Positions 41,707-50,022 of a DNA stretch of 64,000 nt are shown piece after piece; positions within the stretch are counted from its first letter, which is position 1; each line of letters begins with the position of its first letter. Both the position numbers and the translations under genes were made by a program. The stretch lies in contig JADJLT010000001.1 in the NCBI GenBank assembly GCA_016709965.1, forward strand, positions 1,695,001 through 1,759,000. Direction: 5' to 3'. Source of the DNA: Betaproteobacteria bacterium. GTDB lineage: Bacteria > Pseudomonadota > Gammaproteobacteria > Burkholderiales > Rhodocyclaceae. The notes under the pieces were generated by a model that saw nothing but the letters and a program-made list of their open reading frames with translations, searched no databases and was not told the origin of the DNA.

Positions 41707-43701
41707 ATGATTCCTGAAATCGGCCATTTCGCCTTGATCCTGGCGGCACTTGTAGCGCTGATCCTGGGCACACTGCCACTCATTGGCGCTCACCAGAACC
41801 GCATGGCTTGGGTCGCTGTTGCACGACCCGCTGCCTCGGCCATGGCACTGCTGATCACCTTCTCTTTCGTCTGTCTGGTGAATGCTTTCGTCACCAACGA
41901 CTTCTCGGTGGTCTACGTTGCCCAACACTCCAATTCACTGCTGCCGATCCAGTATCGCGTCGCTGCCGTCTGGGGTGGTCACGAAGGCTCCTTGCTACTG
42001 TGGATGCTTTTCCTTAGCTGGTGGGCCTTTAGCGTTGCGATGCTGTCACGCCAGTTGCCCGCCACCATGGTCGCCCGCGTCCTGGGCACCCTCGGGCTGG
42101 TCGCCTTTGGCTTCATGCTCTTCATCCTGATTACCTCCAACCCCTTTGAGCGCCTGCTGCCGGCCGCCGCCGAAGGTCGCGACTTGAATCCACTGTTGCA
42201 GGACCCGGGACTGGTCATTCATCCGCCCATGCTCTACATGGGTTACGTCGGTTTCTCGGTGGCCTTCGCCTTCGCCATCGCGGCGCTGCTCTCCGGTCAG
42301 CTGGATGCTGCCTGGGCACGCTGGTCACGGCCATGGACAATGGCTGCCTGGTGCTTCCTGACCATGGGTATAGCCCTCGGCTCGTGGTGGGCTTATTACG
42401 AACTGGGCTGGGGCGGCTGGTGGTTCTGGGATCCGGTTGAAAACGCTTCATTCATGCCCTGGCTGGTCGGTACGGCGCTGATCCACTCACTGGCGGTGAC
42501 CGAGAAACGCGGCAGTTTCAAGAACTGGACAGTGTTGCTGGCGATTTCGGCCTTCTCGCTGTCACTGCTCGGCACCTTCCTGGTTCGTTCCGGCGTGCTG
42601 ACGTCCGTGCATGCCTTCGCCACCGATCCACGACGCGGCATTTTCATCCTGATCTTCCTGGTCGCAGTCATTGGCAGCTCGTTGGCACTGTTTGCCTGGC
42701 GCGCGCCCAAGGTTGGTCTGGGTGGCCGTTTCGGACTGATTTCGCGCGAATCGCTGCTATTGACCAACAACGTCATGTTGGTCGTCGCCTGCGCCACGGT
42801 CTTGCTTGGCACGCTCTACCCGCTGCTGATTGACGCCCTGGGCGTTGGCAAGATTTCGGTCGGGCCGCCGTACTTCAACGCGGTCTTCGTACCCGTCATG
42901 GCGCCGGTACTCTTCCTGATGGGCATTGCACCCTTTGCCCGCTGGAAAGAAGCATCGATTCCGGAAATCCTGCGCACCGTGCGCTGGGCCATGGTCGTTG
43001 CGGCCATCATCGCCATCGCGCTGCCCTTGCTTTACGGTCACTGGAGCGCCTTGACCACGCTGGGTATCCTGCTCGCCGCCTGGGTGGCATTGACCACGCT
43101 GCTCACCTTTATCGCACGCGTTCAACACACCCGTGCCGGCCAGAGCTTCCTGAGTGCAGCCACCAAGCAACCGCGCAGTTTTGTCGGCATGTGCCTCGCT
43201 CACTCCGGTATCGCCGTTTTCGTCGTCGGCGTGACCATGGTCAATAGCTTCCAGGAAGAAAAAGACATCAAGATGGCACCGGGCGATACGACCGTGGTCG
43301 CCGGATACAGCTTTACCTTCAATGGCGTCAAAACCGTGCAGGGACCGAACTATGTGGCCGCGCAAGGAGACTTCGATCTTGCGGTCGATGGCAAATTGTT
43401 GCGCAAGATGAATCCTGAAAAGCGTAACTACGCCTCGTCCGGCATGCCGATGACCGAAGCTGCCATCGATGCCGGTTTCCTGCGCGATGTCTATGTTTCG
43501 CTCGGTGAGCCGATCGACCGCGACAAGCCGGAAGGTGAGTGGGCTGTCCGTGTCTATTACAAGCCGTTTGTGGACTGGATCTGGGGAGGTTGCTTTGTGA
43601 TGGCTCTGGGCGGCCTTATGGCCTTGCTTGATCGCCGCTATCGCGCCAAATCCCGGGCTGCCGCTACTGTCAAACTCCCTGCCGGAACACAACAAGCATG
43701 A
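41707..43701 (+). CDS. ccmF: heme lyase subunit CcmF
   Basis: A 664-residue multispan membrane protein with about 14 hydrophobic segments. The heme-handling WWD motif is WGGWWFWDPVENASFMPW near residue 235, preceded by a strip GSLLLWMLFLSWW. It ligates heme to apocytochromes with CcmH. ATG 41707 follows the ccmE stop by two bases and overlaps ccmG at its 3' end. Confidence 0.96.
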   Translation: MIPEIGHFALILAALVALILGTLPLIGAHQNRMAWVAVARPAASAMALLITFSFVCLVNAFVTNDFSVVYVAQHSNSLLPIQYRVAAVWGGHEGSLLLWMLFLSWWAFSVAMLSRQLPATMVARVLGTLGLVAFGFMLFILITSNPFERLLPAAAEGRDLNPLLQDPGLVIHPPMLYMGYVGFSVAFAFAIAALLSGQLDAAWARWSRPWTMAAWCFLTMGIALGSWWAYYELGWGGWWFWDPVENASFMPWLVGTALIHSLAVTEKRGSFKNWTVLLAISAFSLSLLGTFLVRSGVLTSVHAFATDPRRGIFILIFLVAVIGSSLALFAWRAPKVGLGGRFGLISRESLLLTNNVMLVVACATVLLGTLYPLLIDALGVGKISVGPPYFNAVFVPVMAPVLFLMGIAPFARWKEASIPEILRTVRWAMVVAAIIAIALPLLYGHWSALTTLGILLAAWVALTTLLTFIARVQHTRAGQSFLSAATKQPRSFVGMCLAHSGIAVFVVGVTMVNSFQEEKDIKMAPGDTTVVAGYSFTFNGVKTVQGPNYVAAQGDFDLAVDGKLLRKMNPEKRNYASSGMPMTEAAIDAGFLRDVYVSLGEPIDRDKPEGEWAVRVYYKPFVDWIWGGCFVMALGGLMALLDRRYRAKSRAAATVKLPAGTQQA

Positions 43702-44282
43702 ATCGTTATTACTGGGTCCTTGGCGCTTTCGCCGCTCTCGTCGCGCTGCTCGCCATCGGGCTGAACCTCAACCCGCGTGACGTTCCGTCGCCACTGGTCA
43801 ACAAGCCTGCGCCAGCTTTCAACCTGAACGTTCTGGCCACACCGGAGAAGACGCTCGGCCCCAAGGATATGCTGGGCAAGGTCTGGTTGCTCAACGTCTG
43901 GTCTTCATGGTGCGTCTCCTGCCGCCAGGAGCATCCGGTACTGGTTGATTTCTCCCGGAAAGTCGACGTACCGCTGATCGGCCTGAACTACAAGGAAGTT
44001 CGCGGCGACGGCGGCTTTGACATGAGCAAGATGTCGGCCGACGAAGAGAAAAAGTTGGCCTTCCAGCGCGCCAATCAGTGGCTGGCCCAACATGGCAACC
44101 CCTATTCGCTGACCGTCATGGACCTCGATGGCCGCGTCGGCATCGACTACGGTGTGTATGGTGTGCCGGAAACCTACATCATCGACAAGGCCGGAACGAT
44201 CCGCATGAAGCATACCGGCCCGATTTCGCCTGACGTATTGAGCCAGAAAATCATGCCGCTGCTCGCCGAGTTGAACAAATGA
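43698..44282 (+). CDS. ccmG: thiol:disulfide oxidoreductase CcmG (DsbE)
   Basis: A 194-residue membrane-anchored thioredoxin-like protein: an N-terminal helix, then the active site SSWCVSCRQEHP (WCxxC) near residue 72, and the cis-Pro region GVPETYIIDKAG. It keeps apocytochrome CXXCH cysteines reduced for heme attachment. It overlaps ccmF and ccmH by four bases. Confidence 0.95.
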   Translation: MNRYYWVLGAFAALVALLAIGLNLNPRDVPSPLVNKPAPAFNLNVLATPEKTLGPKDMLGKVWLLNVWSSWCVSCRQEHPVLVDFSRKVDVPLIGLNYKEVRGDGGFDMSKMSADEEKKLAFQRANQWLAQHGNPYSLTVMDLDGRVGIDYGVYGVPETYIIDKAGTIRMKHTGPISPDVLSQKIMPLLAELNK

Positions 44283-44767
44283 AGCGCCACGTCCTGATTG
44301 CAATTTTCGTTTTTGGCACTTTTTTCCAGTCGACCGCAGCATTCGCCGATGCGGCAACTGAAGCCGCTACGGCCGCCGACCCGGTCGCCGAAAAGCGCCT
44401 GCAGAAGCTTTCCGAGGAACTGCGCTGCCTGGTGTGTCAGAACCAGACCATCGCCGACTCCAATGCCGAACTGGCGCAGGATTTGCGGCGCGAAGTCCGG
44501 GGCATGATCAAGGATGGCAAGAGCGACAAGGAAATCGTCGATTTCATGGTCGCCCGCTATGGCGACTTCGTGCTGTACCGCCCCCCGGTCAAAGGCATCA
44601 CCCTGCTGCTCTGGGGCGGGCCGGTCGGCCTGATGCTGCTTGGCCTTTTCGCGCTACAGCGCTATCTGCGACGCCGGGCAACCCGCATCAATGCCGAAGA
44701 CAAGCCACTATCGGCTGACGAATCCAGCCGCGCCGACGCGCTGCTCAAGGAAATTGACCAGAAATGA
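44279..44767 (+). CDS. ccmH: cytochrome c maturation protein CcmH (CycL)
   Basis: A 162-residue protein with signal peptide (MKRHVLIAIFVFGTFFQSTAAFA), a periplasmic domain with the LRCLVCQNQ motif (CxxC) near residue 42, and a C-terminal transmembrane helix (LLLWGGPVGLMLLGLFAL). The pair reduces apocytochrome thiols. The signal-peptide codons are written over by an antisense copy of the dispersed motif (44300-44343). Confidence 0.95.
   Translation: MKRHVLIAIFVFGTFFQSTAAFADAATEAATAADPVAEKRLQKLSEELRCLVCQNQTIADSNAELAQDLRREVRGMIKDGKSDKEIVDFMVARYGDFVLYRPPVKGITLLLWGGPVGLMLLGLFALQRYLRRRATRINAEDKPLSADESSRADALLKEIDQK
44300..44343 (-). repeat. dispersed core/A-tract motif, copy 8 (ccmH signal peptide)
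   Basis: Minus strand AATGCTGCGGTCGACTGG, then AAAAAAGTGCC, then AAAAACGAAAATTGC. It is antisense to ccmH; in the gene strand it becomes FGTFFQSTAAFA of the signal peptide. Confidence 0.85.
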
Positions 44768-45606
44768 ACCAGTTCGCCATCTTCGCCACCCTGCTGATTG
44801 TGGTGGTTGCCGCCTTTATTCTGCCGCCGCTGTGGCTGGGCCTGCGCACTCCTAACCTCAAGGCGGAACGCAAGGAAACCAATCTCGCCATCTTCCGCGA
44901 CCAACTGGCCGAACTCAGTCGTGAAAAGGCGGAAGGCACGCTCGCCGAGGATGATTTCGAGCAGTCCCGGCATGAATTGCAACGTCGCTTGCTCGAAGAA
45001 GTCGATCCCGCCGCCACCGATGCCGGCGCCCCGGCCACCCACGGCCCCAGTCGCAAAATGGCCATCGTCGTCTTGCTCCTGCTGCCCGTCCTCGGTCTGC
45101 TCGGCTACGGCATCCTCGGCAACCTGAAAGCCCTGGACCCGACCCAGCTCGTTGCCCAGGAGCAGATGACACCAGAAAAGATCAATGAAATGGTCGCCAG
45201 TCTGGCCGCGAAGATGAAAGCCAATCCGGACGACACGCAGGGCTGGCTGATGCTGGCGCGTTCCTACAAGTCCTTGGGGCGCTACGACGATGCTGTTCAG
45301 GCTTACGCCAAAGCCGAAAAAATTATCAATGATGATCCGGACCAACTGGCCAGCTATGCCGAAACCGTTGCCATGGCCAGCGGCAAAGGCATATCCGGCA
45401 AAGCACTTCAGTTGGTCGAGCGGGCGCTGAAAGTTGACCCAACCCACGCCCATAGCATGTTCCTGGCTGGCGCCGCCGCCATGGAAGCCGGTGACAACAA
45501 GAAGGGGCTGAGCTACTGGGAACCGCTTCTGGACCAAGTCGAGCCCGGCTCGGAAATTGACCAGATGCTGCGTCAGGGCATCGAGAAGATGAAAGCGGGC
45601 AAGTAG
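44764..45606 (+). CDS. ccmI: cytochrome c maturation protein CcmI (CycH)
   Basis: A 280-residue apocytochrome chaperone: an N-terminal membrane part (IFATLLIVVVAAFILPPLWLGLR and a second helix near residue 105), then a periplasmic TPR domain (about 140-280) with repeats such as GWLMLARSYKSLGRYDDAVQAYAKAEK. It holds apocytochromes for the CcmF/H heme lyase. It overlaps ccmH by four bases; napF follows. Confidence 0.92.
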   Translation: MNQFAIFATLLIVVVAAFILPPLWLGLRTPNLKAERKETNLAIFRDQLAELSREKAEGTLAEDDFEQSRHELQRRLLEEVDPAATDAGAPATHGPSRKMAIVVLLLLPVLGLLGYGILGNLKALDPTQLVAQEQMTPEKINEMVASLAAKMKANPDDTQGWLMLARSYKSLGRYDDAVQAYAKAEKIINDDPDQLASYAETVAMASGKGISGKALQLVERALKVDPTHAHSMFLAGAAAMEAGDNKKGLSYWEPLLDQVEPGSEIDQMLRQGIEKMKAGK

Positions 45607-45614
45607 GATCATTG

Positions 45615-46094
45615 ATGGTTGACCTCTCCCGGCGCGCCTTCTTTCGCGCACGCACTCGCCCCAAAGCGGAAATCCGGCCGCCTTGGGCGCTACCGGAAGA
45701 GACATTCATCACCACTTGCACGCGCTGCAACGACTGCATCAAGAGCTGCCCACAGCACATCCTGATCATCGGCGATGGAGGCTATCCAACCGTTGATTTT
45801 GCTCACGGTGAATGTACTTTTTGCGGCGACTGCATCACCGCATGCCAGCCCAAGGCCTTGACGCGCATTGAAGCAGAACAGCTCGGCTGGAACTACAAAG
45901 CCAGCATTGACGAAGCCTGCCTGCCCCGACAAGGGGTCGAATGTCGTGTCTGCGGTGACTTTTGCGACAGCCGCGCCATCGGCTTCCCACCTCGCCTCGG
46001 CGGCAGCCCCCTGCCCGAGATCAATCTGGAAACATGCACTGGTTGTGGCGCCTGTATCGCGCCTTGCCCGGTCGCTGCTATCCGCGTTGGCTAG
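45615..46094 (+). CDS. napF: ferredoxin-type protein NapF
   Basis: A 159-residue cytoplasmic 4Fe-4S protein linked to periplasmic nitrate reductase maturation. An RRAFFRAR N-terminus precedes three or four cysteine sets: CTRCNDCIKSCP, CTFCGDCITACQ, CRVCGDFCDSRA and CTGCGACIAPCP. ATG 45615 follows the ccmI stop by eight bases. The nap operon itself is not in the window, so napF here is split from its usual neighbours; electron delivery to another iron-sulfur enzyme cannot be excluded. Confidence 0.92.
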   Translation: MVDLSRRAFFRARTRPKAEIRPPWALPEETFITTCTRCNDCIKSCPQHILIIGDGGYPTVDFAHGECTFCGDCITACQPKALTRIEAEQLGWNYKASIDEACLPRQGVECRVCGDFCDSRAIGFPPRLGGSPLPEINLETCTGCGACIAPCPVAAIRVG

Positions 46095-46360
46095 TCATTC
46101 GCCCCGCTAGCCGGCGGTGGCACCAACGTGCTCGGTGAAATGCCAATCTCGACCATCTCGGCTTCCAGCTTGATGCGCAAGATCAGTAAGCCCCGCAGGG
46201 ATTCCCGCGCCTTATCCTCCGCCCAGCTCTCATGATGAATGCAAAGGCAGGCGTCAATCTCATGGCGATTACCTAAATTTACGCCACAAATAGCCGCGTA
46301 ACGATGGATCTCTCTATCAATGTCCGCCAATTCACGATCATAATGTTCGAATACACTCAT
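46091..46360 (-). CDS. hypothetical protein, 89 residues
   Basis: A small acidic helical protein, opposite strand, overlapping the end of napF by four bases. It contains an alpha-helical strip ESLRGLLILRIKLEAEMVE and a cysteine/histidine pair region (ACLCIHHESW). I recognise no family. Upstream sequence has only a weak ribosome site. Its start faces the 510-residue gene at 46390, giving a short divergent promoter region. Confidence 0.6.
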   Translation of the reverse strand: MSVFEHYDRELADIDREIHRYAAICGVNLGNRHEIDACLCIHHESWAEDKARESLRGLLILRIKLEAEMVEIGISPSTLVPPPASGAND

Positions 46361-46389
46361 GTTTCAAGAATACTACGCAAGGAGCGCTC

Positions 46390-47922
46390 ATGGACTGGCT
46401 AACGCTACCGGAACCGCGCAAGAATATCGCATTGGCCTTTCTCGACTCGCTGACTGCAAAGGCATGGCTGGCCACCCAGCCTCAGGCCCAGCCCATGCAC
46501 ATGCTCTCCGCGATCAGCCTGCAGATCGAAGCCATTGAAGGGACGCCTTTGGCCCCCGTCCTGGCCATCGAGTTGTTAAACGTGATGCGAACCGCTGTGG
46601 TGCCGATCCAGGAAGCAATCGAGTCGCGCTATGTCCGCAAGGCACTGCCCATGCTCGATGACGATCAGCGCAGTTTCGAGGTGGCGCAGCGTCTATGGCT
46701 GCGCCTGGGTACGGCCTACCTTCGCCTGGCGCCCCATTTTGCACCAGCTGAAAAATGCTTGCCGCTACACCGTGCCGCCAGCGCCTTCCGGATGGCGGAA
46801 TATTGTCATTTTCTGGCGGCCCGTGAATGCCCGCGCTTGCTCGACCAGCTTCTCTTTGCCGTGCTCACCCAGGCTGAAAGCAGTGGCCAACTACGCAAGG
46901 CCTTACCCGATCCCGACTTCCCTCACTTCGGAGAAGCCAATATTGCCGGCCACCTGAGCTGGGCTTTCATGCTCAGGCTGATCGATCCCTACCGTCTTTC
47001 TGCGGCCCAACTGGCAGTCGCCAACCGGGCCATCAGCCGCTGGCGCGAACTCGCCAGTTTTCAGGCCGTGCCGGGCGATGATCCGCAAGGCCATTCGGTC
47101 GACCTCGCTCCGCTATTCGGCGAAGCCTTGCCGGAAGGCGTGCCGCGCTGGCTCGAAGTACGCAAGGTCACGCACAAGATCGATCAGCGTATTGAGGCCA
47201 TGCGCCAGGGAGAGTCTCCGGAAGCATTGAAACTTGGCCGTGAACTTTCGTCTTCCGCCTGTATCCGCCTGCTTCGTGAACTTGAGGCCAGCCTGGAGAT
47301 ACATGCGCAGCAGAGTTCAACGGAAATTGGCGAAATCGAACTCGCTTTCGGTGCCGACTATGCCTACGCCGCCTTTACCGGCGAAATGCTGGTCGCAAGC
47401 GGTGCGCTCGACGCAGGTAGCGCAACTCTGGCCCATCAGCGCGTCGCCATGTTCGGCTTCGACCGCGTGTCGACGATGCCGACCGCCGTCAAGAAACTGA
47501 ATGTTCCCGGTGAAAACTGGTTGCTGGTTGATGGCAAGGCCATCCGTCCTGCCGACCGCCGGGGGGCACGGCGCCAGTCACCCTGCCTGATCGCCATGAC
47601 CTCGCTCGGCACTCCCCGTCTGGGCGTGATGATTGGCTTGCAAAGCATCGCCGGTGGCGCACTGGCAGCCGATCTCGTCTGGTACGACGAACGAATTGAA
47701 GCAGGGCGCCTGACGCGCCCGGCGCAGGATCGCCACCTGCCCGTCACGCCCATCTTTCTGCTGCACGATGGCGACACATGCTCGCTGATCGCACCCTCAA
47801 TTGCCGGCGTCCGCCTTGATGTCGGCCTGACTTTGGAGGGCACCTCGGTGAATCATGTAGTCCCGACCGAAGTACTGGAACGCGGCGTCGATTTCGTGCG
47901 TTACGCCGTTAACAAGCAATAA
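46390..47922 (+). CDS. uncharacterised 510-residue cytoplasmic protein
   Basis: A long soluble protein with no signal peptide and no clear transmembrane helix. The N-terminal 300 residues are helical and Leu/Ala-rich. The C-terminal 200 look beta-rich with VPGENWLLVDGKAIRPADRRGARRQSP in the middle, somewhat reminiscent of PilZ-containing proteins but lacking the clear RxxxR...DxSxxG set, so I do not claim c-di-GMP binding. A good GGAG ribosome site precedes the ATG. The codon usage is like the neighbours, so it is a real host gene; a terminator of the opposite operon overlaps its stop. Confidence 0.75.
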   Translation: MDWLTLPEPRKNIALAFLDSLTAKAWLATQPQAQPMHMLSAISLQIEAIEGTPLAPVLAIELLNVMRTAVVPIQEAIESRYVRKALPMLDDDQRSFEVAQRLWLRLGTAYLRLAPHFAPAEKCLPLHRAASAFRMAEYCHFLAARECPRLLDQLLFAVLTQAESSGQLRKALPDPDFPHFGEANIAGHLSWAFMLRLIDPYRLSAAQLAVANRAISRWRELASFQAVPGDDPQGHSVDLAPLFGEALPEGVPRWLEVRKVTHKIDQRIEAMRQGESPEALKLGRELSSSACIRLLRELEASLEIHAQQSSTEIGEIELAFGADYAYAAFTGEMLVASGALDAGSATLAHQRVAMFGFDRVSTMPTAVKKLNVPGENWLLVDGKAIRPADRRGARRQSPCLIAMTSLGTPRLGVMIGLQSIAGGALAADLVWYDERIEAGRLTRPAQDRHLPVTPIFLLHDGDTCSLIAPSIAGVRLDVGLTLEGTSVNHVVPTEVLERGVDFVRYAVNKQ

Positions 47923-47948
47923 AAAAGGCCCGCCAATCGGCGGGCCTT
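47921..47948 (-). terminator. intrinsic terminator of the propionyl-CoA carboxylase operon
   Basis: On the minus strand the stem AAGGCCCGCC / GGCGGGCCTT around a four-base loop is followed by a T-run that overlaps the stop of the convergent gene. It ends transcription of the mutase-carboxylase operon. Confidence 0.85.
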
Positions 47949-47950
47949 GA

Positions 47951-47993
47951 GTTCCACGGTCAACCGGAAAAAATCCGGTAAAACCAAATTATT
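47951..47993 (+). repeat. dispersed core/A-tract motif, copy 9 (beside terminator)
   Basis: Plus-strand TCCACGGTCAACCGG, then AAAAAATCCGGT, then AAAACCAAATTATT. It lies directly against the terminator and touches the last codons of the carboxylase gene. Confidence 0.8.
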
Positions 47994-50001
47994 CGAACTC
48001 GATAATGACCTGATCGACCATCAAGCTCTCGCCAGCAGCAGCAGAGATCTTCTTGACCTTGCAATCCTGGTCAGCCTTGAGGATGTTTTCCATCTTCATG
48101 GCTTCGATAACCGCCAGTTTCTCGCCAGCCTTCACTTCCTGCCCAACCGTAACCGCCACTTCGCGGAGCAAACCCGGCATCGGAGAAATCAGGAACTTGG
48201 AGAGATCGGGCGCCTGTTTCTCAGGCATCAGGGAGAGCAGCTCGGCAGCACGAGCGCTCATCACCATGAAATCGGCACGAGTACCCCAGTGGAACAAGCT
48301 GTAGCGAGTCTTGTGACGCTCGACCTGCAAAGTGAATTCCTGACCGTTACAGGTTCCGTTGAACAGCGACTCACCCAGTTTCCAGGAAGAACGAAGTTCG
48401 TAGGGCTTGCCCAAGTACTCGATGTCATAACCACCATCAACCAGACGGGCCGTCACCGGATGGTGCTGGTTGCCCGCCGCATCAAGGCGAACCACCATCC
48501 AGTTGTCGCTGACCAGCCGCTCGTGGCCCTGCAACTGGCCAGTGATTGAAGCAGAACGATCGGTAAAGGCACGATAAACGTAGGCAGCAACGGAAACCAG
48601 CAAGGCTGGATCATCATGCGGAACCATTGAGGCATCGAAGCCCTTCGGATATTCCTTGGGAATAAATCCGGTATCAAAGATACCTGAGTGAAAGCCCGGA
48701 TGCTGCATCAGCGCGGCCTGGAACGGGATATTCGAGGAAATCCCGCGGATCACGAAGGCGTTCAAGGCATCGCGCATGCGGGCGATCGCCGTGCTGCGAT
48801 CCTTGCCGTGCACAATCAGCTTGGCAATCATAGAATCGTAGAACATCGAGATTTCACCACCGTCGTAAACACCAGTATCGACACGGGTGGTGCCGCCGGC
48901 ATCGGAAGTTTCCTTCGGCGGCTGGAACTTGACCAGACGGCCGGTCGACGGCAGGAAGCCGCGGAATGGGTCTTCGGCGTTGATGCGGCACTCCATGGCC
49001 CAACCGTCTATCTTCACGTCAGCCTGGGACAGCGGCAGCTTCTCGCCGTAGGCAACACGAATCATCTGCTCAACGAGGTCGAGGCCGGTAATCAGTTCGG
49101 TGACTGGATGCTCCACTTGCAGGCGGGTGTTCATTTCCAGGAAGTAGAACTCCTTGGTCGCACCGGAGACAACGAATTCGACCGTACCCGCCGATTCGTA
49201 ATCCACAGCGCGGGCCAGCGCCACAGCCTGCTCGCCCATCGCCTTGCGCATGGCCGGGTCGACGAACGGACTCGGCGCCTCTTCGATAACCTTCTGGTGA
49301 CGACGCTGGATAGAGCAATCACGCTCGTTCAGGTACACGTAGTTACCGTGCGAGTCGCCGAGGACCTGGATTTCGATGTGGCGCGGCTCCAGCACGTACT
49401 TTTCGATAAAGACGCGGTCGTCACCGAAGGAGTTACGCGCTTCATTAACGCAGGATGTAAAGCCTTCATGCGCATCAGCGTCATTAAAAGCCACGCGCAG
49501 CCCCTTGCCACCACCGCCGGCAGAGGCCTTGATCATCACCGGATAACCAATGCCCTGGGCGATCTTGACGGCTTCGTCAGGACCGGCGATGGCATCGTTG
49601 TATCCCGGAATGGTATTGACGTTGGCGGCAATGGCGAGTTTTTTGGACTCGATCTTGTCGCCCATCTTGGCCACCGAATAATGCTTGGGACCGATGAACT
49701 TGATGCCTTCCTCTTCCAGACGACGGGAGAACGTGGCGTTCTCGGACAAGAAGCCGTAACCCGGATGGACAGCCTGAGCACCGGTCTGCTTGCAGGCAGC
49801 AATGATCTTGTCCATGACCAGATACGACTCTTTGGAGGCAGCCGGGCCGATACAGACGGCTTCATCCGCCAGATCGACGTGGAGCGCATCCTTGTCGGCC
49901 TCGGAATAAACGGCAACCGTCTTGATGCCCATCTTGCGGGCAGTCTTGATGACGCGGCAGGCAATTTCGCCGCGGTTTGCGATCAGAATCTTAGTAAACA
50001 T
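47989..50001 (-). CDS. pccA: propionyl-CoA (acetyl-CoA) carboxylase alpha subunit, biotin-containing
   Basis: A 670-residue protein combining biotin carboxylase (1-450) and biotin carrier domain (about 595-670) with the EAMKMEN lysine near residue 634. MFTKILIANRGEIACRVIKTA opens it. The ATP loop KASAGGGGKGLRV lies near residue 160 and EMNTRLQVEHPVTELITG near 285. With the beta subunit it carboxylates propionyl-CoA to methylmalonyl-CoA; the adjacent mutase supports that substrate. The beta subunit lies 21 bases upstream. Confidence 0.93.
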   Translation of the reverse strand: MFTKILIANRGEIACRVIKTARKMGIKTVAVYSEADKDALHVDLADEAVCIGPAASKESYLVMDKIIAACKQTGAQAVHPGYGFLSENATFSRRLEEEGIKFIGPKHYSVAKMGDKIESKKLAIAANVNTIPGYNDAIAGPDEAVKIAQGIGYPVMIKASAGGGGKGLRVAFNDADAHEGFTSCVNEARNSFGDDRVFIEKYVLEPRHIEIQVLGDSHGNYVYLNERDCSIQRRHQKVIEEAPSPFVDPAMRKAMGEQAVALARAVDYESAGTVEFVVSGATKEFYFLEMNTRLQVEHPVTELITGLDLVEQMIRVAYGEKLPLSQADVKIDGWAMECRINAEDPFRGFLPSTGRLVKFQPPKETSDAGGTTRVDTGVYDGGEISMFYDSMIAKLIVHGKDRSTAIARMRDALNAFVIRGISSNIPFQAALMQHPGFHSGIFDTGFIPKEYPKGFDASMVPHDDPALLVSVAAYVYRAFTDRSASITGQLQGHERLVSDNWMVVRLDAAGNQHHPVTARLVDGGYDIEYLGKPYELRSSWKLGESLFNGTCNGQEFTLQVERHKTRYSLFHWGTRADFMVMSARAAELLSLMPEKQAPDLSKFLISPMPGLLREVAVTVGQEVKAGEKLAVIEAMKMENILKADQDCKVKKISAAAGESLMVDQVIIEFE

Positions 50002-50022
50002 ATTCCTGTTTCTCCCTGACGC

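Noticed and set aside
48688..50019. Long open frame (443 codons) opposite to pccA
   Set aside because: Antisense to a conserved gene with no independent support.
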